Of a stretch of DNA of 64,000 bases, positions 26,940-37,700 are shown in pieces. A model generated the notes under the pieces. It saw only the letters and a list, made by a program, of their open reading frames with translations, did no database searches and was not told the DNA's origin. The DNA is taken from positions 110,058 to 174,057 of the forward strand of contig JAZKBN010000012.1 in assembly GCA_040388605.1 (NCBI GenBank). Direction: 5' to 3'. Position 1 is the stretch's first letter. The number at the start of each line of letters is the position of its first letter. This DNA is from JAZKBN01 sp040388605 (GTDB lineage: Bacteria > Bacteroidota > Bacteroidia > Cytophagales > Flexibacteraceae). Position numbers and translations under genes: made by a program.

Positions 26940-28223
26940 ATGGCAGAGACCGCTAAGCTGATACTCGACGGAAAGACAATTGAAATGCCTGTTACAATAG
27001 GCACCGAAAACGAAAAAGCCATAGACATCGGCCCCCTGCGCGAGAACACCGGCTACATTACGCTGGATTTCGGCTACAAGAATACAGGCGCAACCAAGAG
27101 CGCCATTACTTTCCTCGACGGAGAACTGGGCATACTGCGATACCGTGGCTACCCCATAGAGCAGCTGGCAGAACAATCTAACTTCCTGGAAGTGGCATAC
27201 CTGCTTATTTTCGGAGAGCTGCCAACCAAAGAGCAATACGATAAGTTTGACGGAGATATTCGCAGGCATACGCTTGTAAATGAAGACGTTCGTAAAATAC
27301 TTGACGGTTTCCCGACTACAGCGCACCCAATGGGCGTACTGGCATCGCTGGTTTGCTCGCTCACCGCGTTCTACCCGGAATCGGTTACGAACAGGACTGA
27401 TGAATATACTTATGCTACCATTATTCGCCTGCTTGCCAAAATGCCGACTTTTGTGGCATGGGCTTACAAGAACAGCAAAGGTCATCCCCTGAACTACCCC
27501 AAGAACAGCCTTGATTACGGCAGCAATTTCCTGCACATGATGTTCAGTCTCCCGGTTGAAGATTATACCGTAGACCCCGCCATTGCAAGCGCCCTGAACA
27601 AGCTCCTGATTCTGCATGCAGACCATGAGCAAAACTGCAGCACCAGCACCGTACGCATGGTAGGCAGCAGCAAGGCAAGCCTATACTCATCTATATCGGC
27701 AGGCATAAACGCGCTCTGGGGACCCCTGCACGGCGGTGCCAACCAAGAGGTAATTGAAATGCTTGAGGCCATTAAAGCCGACGGCGGAGATACCCAAAAA
27801 TGGATAGCCAAAGCCAAAGATAAAAACGACCCCTTCCGCCTGATGGGCTTTGGGCACCGTGTTTACAAGAACTTTGACCCGCGCGCCAAAATTATTAAAA
27901 CCGCCTGCGACCAGATTCTGGCCAGCTTAGGCGTTAACGATCCCGTACTGAATATTGCCAAAGAACTGGAAGAAGCAGCGCTCAACGACCAATACTTTGT
28001 TGATCGTAAGCTTTACCCCAACGTGGATTTCTACAGTGGTATAATTTACCGCGCGCTCGGCATACCTACAAGCATGTTCACAGTAATGTTCGCACTGGGA
28101 CGCTTACCCGGCTGGATAGCGCAGTGGAAAGAAATGAACGAGAACAAAGAACCAATAGGCCGGCCAAGGCAGGTTTATGTAGGGGCTACTGAAAGGGATT
28201 TTAAGCCAATGGAAGGCAGGTAG
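26940..28223 (+). CDS. gltA: citrate synthase
   Basis: 427 residues, the length of hexameric type II citrate synthases. Active-site and family segments are HADHEQNCSTSTVR, GPLHGGANQEV, GFGHRVYKNFDPRA (catalytic His/Asp region) and PNVDFYSGIIYRALGI. It condenses oxaloacetate and acetyl-CoA in the TCA cycle. It is monocistronic, with an intrinsic terminator 30 bp after the stop. Confidence 0.97.
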   Translation: MAETAKLILDGKTIEMPVTIGTENEKAIDIGPLRENTGYITLDFGYKNTGATKSAITFLDGELGILRYRGYPIEQLAEQSNFLEVAYLLIFGELPTKEQYDKFDGDIRRHTLVNEDVRKILDGFPTTAHPMGVLASLVCSLTAFYPESVTNRTDEYTYATIIRLLAKMPTFVAWAYKNSKGHPLNYPKNSLDYGSNFLHMMFSLPVEDYTVDPAIASALNKLLILHADHEQNCSTSTVRMVGSSKASLYSSISAGINALWGPLHGGANQEVIEMLEAIKADGGDTQKWIAKAKDKNDPFRLMGFGHRVYKNFDPRAKIIKTACDQILASLGVNDPVLNIAKELEEAALNDQYFVDRKLYPNVDFYSGIIYRALGIPTSMFTVMFALGRLPGWIAQWKEMNENKEPIGRPRQVYVGATERDFKPMEGR

Positions 28224-28252
28224 GTTTTGCTATTCTGCTTTATGATTTTAAG

Positions 28253-28280
28253 AGTCCTGCCGAGAGGCGGGACTTTTTTT
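28253..28280 (+). terminator. terminator after gltA
   Basis: Stem agtcctgcc / ggcgggact with a GAGA tetraloop and a run of seven Ts. Confidence 0.85.
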
Positions 28281-28468
28281 GTTGGCGTGTATTTTTAAAA
28301 AGTGATTTAACCTGAATTCGCCATGCGATAAGTCCTTGGTATATTTACTTGATTTACAAACACTTAACATTTGTTTCGTCTGTAATTCGGTGGCGCGCAT
28401 TTGGTTATAATGGCTCAACGCAAAGGGCATAATTATGTGCACGTCAGGCTTAAAGAACGCTTATATTG

Positions 28469-28653
28469 GTCCGGTACGGCAATCTTGTTACGACTTAACC
28501 CCGATTACCGATTTTGCCCCGAAAATTACTTGTGGGTTGCTGTCTTCAGTTCTCCCGACTTACATGGCTTGACGGGCGATGTGCACAATGGTCAGGAACC
28601 GTATTCACCATGCTTATGCTTATGCGCGATTAACCGCGCCTCCTTCTGATTCC
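28469..28653 (-). pseudogene. divergent 3' fragment of 16S rRNA
   Basis: On the minus strand the sequence keeps the order of landmarks of the 16S rRNA 3' end: ggaatc, taatcgcgca, ggtgaatacg, cgcccgtcaagccatg, aatcggtaatcgggg, aagtcgtaacaag and gccgtaccgga. Between them it differs by many substitutions and small indels. The strictly conserved cacaccgcccgtc reads cacatcgcccgtc, and the helix 45/anti-Shine-Dalgarno end is absent, replaced by unrelated AT-rich DNA. Weaker similarity may reach to about 28690. No 5' part of the rRNA, 23S or tRNA is nearby. I read it as a decayed or transferred rRNA piece. Confidence 0.65.
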
Positions 28654-28743
28654 GCCTCACGGAGGACAACCTTGCCAACTGCTAAAACTTCTCGCTTCCA
28701 GGAGTGCTAACCTAAGGAATGTACCATGCCCGGCACACAACAG

Positions 28744-28773
28744 AAAAGGGTCGGAGATTTCCCCGACCCTTTT
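28744..28773 (-). terminator. terminator of the giant adhesin gene
   Basis: An 11-bp perfect stem aaaagggtcgg / ccgaccctttt, 20 bp beyond the stop codon on the minus strand, ending in Ts. Confidence 0.75.
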
Positions 28774-28793
28774 CAAAATCACTTAACAACCTC

Positions 28794-31700
28794 TTAATAA
28801 ATTACTATTTTTTGCACAAGGCGGGTTTGGCCGTCAAGGCATGTAACAGTGTACATTCCTGCTTTCAGGTTTCCTGAAAGTTTTTCAACAGCAATACCAC
28901 CTGTAAGGTTTACAACCTGTGAAGCAGCCAATTTGCCAATTGCATCTGTTACACTAATGCTTACTTTGTTTCCTTTAAAGCCGCTCAGGTTTATAGTAGC
29001 CTGGCCTGATTCTGAAGGATTTGGCACGATGCTGAATTTTGCTGAAACAGGTTTGGTATTTATGCCTGTTACAGCCGACGGAGAAATTAGCAGGCTGAAC
29101 CTGTCAGGAGCAGTGGTTGCGGCATCGGTTGTAAAACGGAAAGAATAATTGCCTGTTTCTGTAAGCTCCTGGGTTACCCCCAGGTAATTATCTTTCAGTA
29201 TAATGCTGAAACCTGCATCAGTTAAATCTTCCATTGCGCCAAATGTGAGCAGGTGGGAACCTGTTTCAGCTGATTTCACATACAGCTGAATTTCAGTAGT
29301 ACCTTCTGGTATCGGCAAGCGGTTAATAACAAGTGCTTTACCATCTGAAGACCTTGACGCCATATTTACCCCTGTTGAAGAGCTGAGCAATATAGCATCC
29401 ATACCCGGTTCGTAAGCGTTTGTTGCATCGTTGCGCAGGCCAATTACCATTTCGTTATTAAGACCGCTTGGAGCACGACAAAGCCCTGTAAACCTAAAGC
29501 TTCCAGCAAGGCGCTGGAACCCTGTAAGCGGTGCGCTTGGTGTTGCTTTAACACTCTCTGTAACAGACAGGCTGCCGGCGCGAAGCGCTTTCACAAAGAA
29601 ACCTTGTCCGCTTGGAATAGTGCCGGTACCGCCATTAATGCTTTCAGCTGAAGATTCACCGATGGCTGGGTTATACGTGTAAACTGAATAGCGCTTGTTG
29701 TTTTGTTGCCAAACATAAATAGCAGCATCAACATCAGAACGTCCTGTCCAGTTTTGTGAGTTCCATAATATAGGTGAAGGAACCGGGTTTGCAATCATGT
29801 TCCATCCGTACTCTCCTCCGCCATAGCAGCCCGTCGTGCAATAGCTTAACGGTATGTTATATGTGAGCGCAGCAGGTAAGGTACCGGTTATATTTGAAGT
29901 TGCACCGCTGTTGAAGAACTGGCCTGAGTAGAATATTCGGGCGCCTTTACCCACAGGCATTGCATCGGTGATTGAAGTTGGTTTAATCCAGCCGCCGTTT
30001 ACGTCGTTAGAATTCGGGTCGAAGAGCCAAACTGAGCTTGTGCCGGGCAAGCTGCCTGCGCCGCCGTTTGCACCCGGGAAGCCCCACATTTGTGAAGTAG
30101 GTTGTTCAAATGTCTGCACTGTTGAATTGCTGAACGGAGAACCAACCATTATGTTTGAACCTATTTGGCCAACTGCAATCATAGAATGAGGCAGATAACG
30201 CTGCACGGTTAAGGTACCGGAATAATCTGTTGCATTGGTACGAGGCGCAAGCCTGGCCGTTCCTTCAGCATCTGAGCCAAGAACGGTATTGCCGTTGTTG
30301 GTAAAGCCGCCTGTTGCAGGCAACGTGAATACGTTACCAATTATAAAGGTAGATCCCACAAGGTTGTTCACCCTTCCCGCGCTTGTATTTGCAACGGTTA
30401 CATTTCCGAATTTGGTGTAGATATTTCCGAAAATACTCTGAGCGGAAGTTCCGTTAAAGGTAAGCGTTGATAGTTTACCCGCTGTTACCCTGCCATTTCC
30501 TGTATTAGTAAGATTTCCTTTTAGGAAAACAGTTGCTCCGTCGGCAATATTCAAATCGCCGTTGCTTAAAATATTACCGCGTATAGTTATTGAGGCTGCA
30601 GAACCGATGTTAAGTACACCGCCGGCTTTAACTACCAGCGAATGAACAGTAGCTGAGCCTGATAATATAGGTTTACGTGCCGGTCCGAAGGGTATTACCG
30701 CTGAATCTGTTGATGCAGGAACGGTGAGGTTCTGCCAGTTGCCTGCTGTATTCCAGTCGGTGCTAACCGCACCTGTCCAGGTTGGGGTTGGGCGAGGACT
30801 TACAACAATTGTTTTTGATGATGTTGAAGAGCAGCCGGCCGCTGAGCTTACAACCACTGTATAGCGTGTGGTTGACGTTGGAGCAGCCAAAACAGTTGCG
30901 CTCGCAGAGCCGTTGAGCAGGCCTGTTGTGGGCGTCCAGTTATAAGTAAGAACATTGTATGTGCTTACCGTTGACTCCACATAAGGCGAGGGTGTAAGGG
31001 TAAGGAAGTTAGGGCTTAGGGTGCCTGTATTTCCGTTGCCTGAAGCATCTGTAACACTTGTTGATGTGGTACCGGTGGCTTCATCGAATTTATAGTATGC
31101 CACAAGGCCGGCAGTTGAAGTGCTTATCGGGGCTGAATAACCGAAGTGGATTTCAGCGCCTGTGCGTGCTTTGCTCCAAAGGCGAACTTCATCCATTTGA
31201 CCACGGAAAGTGGCTGTGGTTGCGTTGCCGCGACCAATGGTGTTGAAGTTATGTGCATCTGTTACTGCTGAGCCCAAAATAAATGGCCTTACCGTAACTG
31301 CGCTTGTGTAAATAGGTGTTGCATTACCGTTCAGGTAGACTTTAAGGTTCGCGCCGTCAAGTGTAACCGCTATATGATATGTGGTATTTGCAACTATAGT
31401 ACCTGCAGGAGCAAATCTCGGACGGTTTTGTGTGCTGTTTCCGGTTATTGAATACGAACCGAAACTTAGCTCACCTGTGGTTTCAACAAAAAGCTGGATA
31501 TGGCTTACAGCGCCTCCTGCTTCCGGGTTAGACCCCAGGCAGAACAGGTAATTGGTTGCGTTCAGGTTATCAAGCCTGAAATAAGCCTCCCAAGTCATAG
31601 CCAAAGTCATTGTTTGATTTATGTTTTTCGGCAGCACAATATAGTTCCCGTCATTAGTATTGGTACCGAACTTAATCATATTCTTAGCACCGCCGACAGG

Positions 31701-34700
31701 TACAGAAAGTGTTGCAGTATCCCCGGCGTACATGCTCGAAGTTGAAGAAGTGATTGCCGAGCTGACAGCAAGGTTAACATTGGTTACTGTATAAGGATCT
31801 GCCGCTATTGGTACCGTACATGCACCGTCACCTCCGGTCATGGAAAGTGTGATTACATCATTAATTGCAGGTGTATTATCAGTATAAACCTGTGAAGTTG
31901 AGCGGGTCACATTGTTCTTTTTCCAAACAAATGAAGGTCCTGTTCCGCCGTTGGTTATTACAGCTGTATATACTGCAGGTGAACCCACGCAATAATTTGC
32001 CGCTGAGATGCTTACTGTCGGCGCCGGGCTTCCGTCGCCTGAAACTTCAACCAATTGGCTTGAAACAGTGCTGCAACCTGTGCTGGCAACTGCAGTAAGT
32101 GTATAAGTGGTTGTAACAGCCGGAGTTGCGGTAATTGTTCTTGATGTTGCACTTGGCGATAATCCTGCAGCCGGAGACCATGAATAGGTAATACTGTTCA
32201 GGCTCGTAAACGTTGAGGTAATAAACGCCAATGGTGTTGTTAAACGATAGTTTGTGCTCAGGGTACCGTTGTTCGAACCGGTTGAGCTTACAACAGTGCT
32301 TGACTCATTGGTTGCTTCAGCATCGCTGTCGAATTTGTAATAAGCAACAAGGCCGGATGTTGCGGCATCAATTGATTGCAGGTAATTGGCTTTAATCTGG
32401 CCTTGGGTACGAGTTACGTTCCAAAACCTGATTTCCTCCATATTACCTTTGAAAGTACCGGAACCGTTGGTATTATCATTATCAGTGGTATGGCCAAGTA
32501 AGTTATAGTTATTCTTTACTGTGCCTGTTCCCGTACCTAACAATGACGGTAATACAGTGGTGTTCCCTGTAAATACCAAATCACCGTTTTTGTAGAACCT
32601 TACGTTTGTGCCGTCAAGTGTAATTGCAATATGAACCGGGGTATTTGCAAGCAGAACTGCTGAACCTGCCATAGAGTTAAACCCTGTTACAGTATTTCCG
32701 CGCCTGATAAAGAAACTGATATCTCCGTTGCTTTCGCCTTTCAAATAAATATTATTGGCATTGGCTGTAGTGCCGCTGGAATCTGTTGTGGAACCCAGTG
32801 TGAAAATCGGGATATTAGTAGTAAAAGGTGATGCCGCAGAAATGTAACCTTCAAAGGTAAACCCGGTTGTCATTGTGCTGTTTAGGGTATTTGGCAGCCT
32901 TACGAAGTTACTTACGTTAGCGTTATTGCTTGAAATGAAACTAAGCATATTCCCGGGGCCGGTTGCAGGAGCGGAAAGCGTTACAGGATTACCCGCACAT
33001 AATGAATTAGTGCTTGCTGTAATTGCGGCCGCCGGTGCGGAAGTAAGGGCGGTAAGTGTATATGCAGAAGAAGTAACAGGCGCCGTACAGGTATTAGAAG
33101 AATTGAGTGTTACCGTGATTGAGTTACCAAGTACCGGGCTGTCGTCTATATAGGTAGCAGAGCTTGAATTCTGAACTATCACATTGTCTTTACGCCATGT
33201 GTAGGTTGGCGAAGAGCCTCCGTTTGTTCCCGATGCGGTATAGGTAGCGTTGCCACCATTACAAGCCGAAACTGCATTAAGCGTAACAGTTGCAGCAGCT
33301 CCGTTTGCCGGTACAGTATAGCTGTTAGAGCTGAAAGCTGTTGCAGGAGTTGTACATGGCTGAGATGTTGACATTTCAACAGTTACAACCTGGCCTAAAG
33401 TTAAGGAGGACGTGCTGTAAGTGCTGTTGGTACCAACTACAGTACCGTTAACTTTCCATTGGTATGCAGGAGTGGTTCCTCCGTTTACAGGATGGGCAGT
33501 AAAGGTTACAGGTGTATTAATACATGCATTTGCTGCATTAGCTGTAATGCTGACAGACGCTGTAGTGCCAGAACCTAATACTGTCATGGTTAAGCCTTCG
33601 CTTTCAGCATTTGCAGGATCGGCGCAGGTTGAATTACCAATCATATATACCGATACCACATCACCATTGGCCAGGCCGGATGTTGAATAGGTAGTTGAAG
33701 AAGAAGGCGGACCTACTGAGGTGCCGTTTTTCTTCCATTGGTAAAGCGGGCCGCTGCCGCCAAATACGGGCGAAGCGGTGAATGTTACGCTTGCACCCTG
33801 GCAAACAGTGGTTCCGGAGGCAGACGTTGCTGTTACAGATGCAGCGCCACCAAGTGATACGGTTAATGTTGCAGCAGTGCTTGATGCGTTTCCGCAGGTT
33901 CCGTTAACCAAGACCCTGTAAGTATTACTGCTAAGAGAAATGTCAGGGTCAGTTACAGTAAGGCTTGCAGTAGTTGTGCCTGAATAAGTTGATGATGCGC
34001 TTACAGTGTTCCAGCTGCTACCATTGTTGGTACTAACCTCCCAAGAATAAGTTAAGCCGGTTCCGGCAGCAGCAGATGTGAAAACAGCGGCTCCGTTTGT
34101 ACAGGTTGAGGTGCTTGAAGGATTAGTGGTTATTTCAGTTGAACCTATTGTTAAAGAAGCTGTATTTGAATAAAGAGGGCTTCCGGCCAAATGTCCGCAA
34201 CCTGTAAGCTCCGCACGATATTGGTACCCGTTCATGGTTCCTGCCGGCGTATTAATAGTTAGCGTTGCAGTGGTATTACCACTGTACCCTGCGCCTGTTG
34301 CATTTACCCATGGGCTTGAACCGTCTATTCTGTATTGCCAATTGTATGTTACCGTACCGCCATTCAGGGTACCTACATGCAACGTACCGCTGGCACCTGT
34401 GCATACGAAAATATCGTTTGGCTGATCATTAATTGTCAGCGCTTGGTTTACAGTTACAGTTCTGGTTAAAGTACGGCTGCAACCTGTTGAACCGGCAGTT
34501 AAATTCAGCGTGTAAGTTGTAGTTGCCGTTGGCGAAACGCTTACTGAAGATGCAGTGCTGAAGTTGCTGCTACCCGGAGATGCCGACCAGCTGTAAGTAT
34601 ATGCATTGAACGGCGTTACAGTAGAGTTAACGTAAGGCAGCGGGGCCGAGCTTGTAAAGTTTGTGCTGAAATTAGCATTGTTGCCTTTTCCTGTCGCATC

Positions 34701-37700
34701 AGTTACTACAGTGCTTGTAGAAGAAGTTGCTTCATCGAATTTATAATAAGCCAAAAGCCCGCTTGTGGTTGCTGCCACACTGTTTTGGTAATTCTGGCGA
34801 ATTTGAAGACCTGTACGGGCAATATTCCAAATACGTACCTCATCCATTGCACCGTAAAACCCGGGGTCGGTATTGCTGTCTTCAAACAGGCCTTTGCCGA
34901 GCTTGTTATAGCTTAAACCTACACCATTCACTTTTGTGCCCAGCATTGAAGGGAATAAAGCAGATGCTACCTGGTAAATTGGTCCGGGTGCACCGTTAAA
35001 GTAAACCTTCATGGTTGTACCGTCAAGCGTAACCGCTATATGGTAGTAAACACCTGCCTTAACCGTACCTGCGGGGGCAAAATTTTGGTGGTCATAAGTG
35101 CTTGGATTCGCAGCAATAGAAAGCGAACCGTTTGTTTCAGCCCTAAGGAGAAAATAGTTTCCGTTCTGCGGAGATATTGCAGTGGGGGAAGAGTTATAAC
35201 CAAACAGGAATATGGGTTGCTTAGTTGTAAGTGAAGTAAACTTAACCCAGCCTTCCCAGGTAAAACCTGCAGTCATTTTTGCGTTCAGGCTGTCGGGCAT
35301 TACAAGGTAATTGGTGCCGCCTGTGCTTGATGCAAAAGTTAACTGCCTGCCGGCTGTTCCTGAAGGAAAAGCACTTAAGTTAAAAGAGCTTCCGTTACAA
35401 ATGACAGTGTCCGCAAGTGGGCCAAGGGTTACCGCAGGAACTGAATTAACTTCTGTAAGTGTATAAGCAGTAGCTGTTACCGGAGATGAACAATTGGTGC
35501 TTGGTGTTATTATAACACTAATCTGGTCGTTTTGCACCGGAGAAGCATCTGTATAAGTAGAGTCTGTTGTCAGACTGCCGACATTCACATTATTTTTCTT
35601 CCATTGGAAACTAGGCGAACCGCCACCGTTTGTGTACTTAGCAGTGTAAACGGCAGAACCGCCCGGGCAAACAACATTTGATGTAATTCTCACTGTGGCA
35701 GGAAGAGCCGAAGCAAGCACTGTAACATTATTGCCTGAACTTACAGTTGATGAAGGGAACGTACAGGGAGTGTTGGTAGTCATATCTACAGTAATAGCCT
35801 GGCCTGTAGTATGGGCAGAGGAGGTATAAGTAGCCGATGTAGCCCCGGATATATTACTGCCGTTTACTTTCCATTGGTAGGTTGGGGCTGTGCCAGGGTT
35901 TGTAGGATTTGCAACATATGTTGTTGAAACTCCCGGGCAAGCTGCTGACTGAACAGTTGATACAGTTACGCTAATGGGATCTCCATAAGGATACACTGTC
36001 GGAGAAATACCATTACTTGTTTTAGTAAATGAAGTTGCACAAGGTGCATTGGAAGTCATAAATACGGTAACAACATCACCATTTACAAGTGCTGCAGTAC
36101 TAAAGGTATTACTCGAAGTGGCAGCACCTGAATTATTGCCGTTTATTCTCCATTGGTAAGTCGGGCTGTCTCCGCCAAAGGTTGGAGTAGCAGTAAAAGT
36201 TGCGGTGTTACCGTAGCAATACGCCATTGGAGTGGACGTGGTTATTGAGACATCTGCAGCACCTCCGCTAGAGGCTGAAAGGGTTGCAGCGGTACTTGTA
36301 GCTGCCGGGGAACATGTTCCTGAAACCACTGCCCTGTATTGATTGCCGGCCATTTCAGCAGTTACAGACCCTATATTCAGGGTTGCTGTTGTGGTACCTG
36401 AATATCCGCCTCCATCAGTTAAAGTGGTAAAGCTTGATCCGTTGTTGGTACTTACCTGCCAAGCGTATGATAACCCGGTACCAGATGCTGTCACTGTGAA
36501 ATTTACAGGTAAGCCGGGGCATGAAGCTGTGCTTGTTGGGCTTTGGCTTATAGACGGAGGTGAAGCAATAGTAAGTGTTTGTGTATTTACGTTTTGGCAG
36601 CCGGAAGCGCCTGTAGCTGTTACAGAGTAGGTAGATGTTGAAGTAGGGCTTACGGTTAAAGAATTGGTAGTAGATAAAACAGATCCATCTCCGCCTGTTT
36701 TTTTCCATGAGTAATAAACTTCGTTCAAACCGGTGAACATTGAAGTAATATACTGAGTAGTATTATTATCAGACAACAGGCTTTCACGGGTAACACCCGC
36801 ACCTGTACTGGTTGCAGTTAAAGTACCATTGTAAGTTGTGCCTGTGGCAGCATAGTTGGTTACAGTTGTTCCGGTTTCAGTAATTGGTTCATTAAATTTG
36901 TAATAAGCTAATAAACCGGTGCTTGAAGGGTCTACGGTGAGGTATTGGTTATCCGAAATTTGTTGTGCAGTTCTGACTACATTCCATACCCTTACTTCAT
37001 CCATAAATCCCCTGTATCCTGAACCGGCGTTTGTACCGGTTTTAGGCGGTGCGGCTGTGTAAAATTGCTTAAACGGATATGCTGGGTTACTTGTTAAAGC
37101 GCTTGGTAACATATTGCTTGGCATGGTAATAGTGTTTCGTAATACACCATTTACATAAACAAGCATAGTAGTAGCTGTAAGCGTTACAGCAAGATGATAC
37201 CTTGTATCACTCGCCAGTGTTGGCGCGGCAAGGGCTTGGGTAAGTGATGTGTTTGAGCTTCCTGTTCCATATCTGATTTCCCAGTTAGTGCCATTATAGC
37301 GTAACAACATGTGTGGATCGTTAGTAGAAGACCTTACAGCGCCTGTTGATTGACCCCACATAAATAAAGAATGCGCATTACCACTCTCCTTTGCTATCAA
37401 AGCTTCCCAAGTAAAGCCATCTGTACATTGTTGTGCAGCAGCTACCGGGGTTGATACAGATATAGTCTGAGTATTATCGGGAGAATTGCTTAGCTGTAAA
37501 TTCAGATTCAGCATATTACCGCCGATACCGGTAGCAATAACTGCCTGTGAAGACGCAGCAGTCAATGTTGATGAACCACCGCTACAAAATGTAGTGCCTG
37601 AACCTGTGGTAGTTATCACCGGTGTGGTGGGTACCGCAGTTGTGGTAATATTAACAACGCATGAAACAGTTACAGCATTAATTGTTACCTTGTATGTTCC

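Noticed and set aside
26928..27632. 234-codon minus-strand open frame
   Set aside because: Antisense to citrate synthase.
28401..28649. 82-codon plus-strand frame
   Set aside because: It runs through the rRNA-like fragment on the opposite strand and has no protein features.
30400..37700. Repeated short motifs resembling a CRISPR-like pattern
   Set aside because: They are in-frame protein repeats (LamG and Ig-like modules) with diverged sequence and uneven spacing, not identical repeats with spacers.
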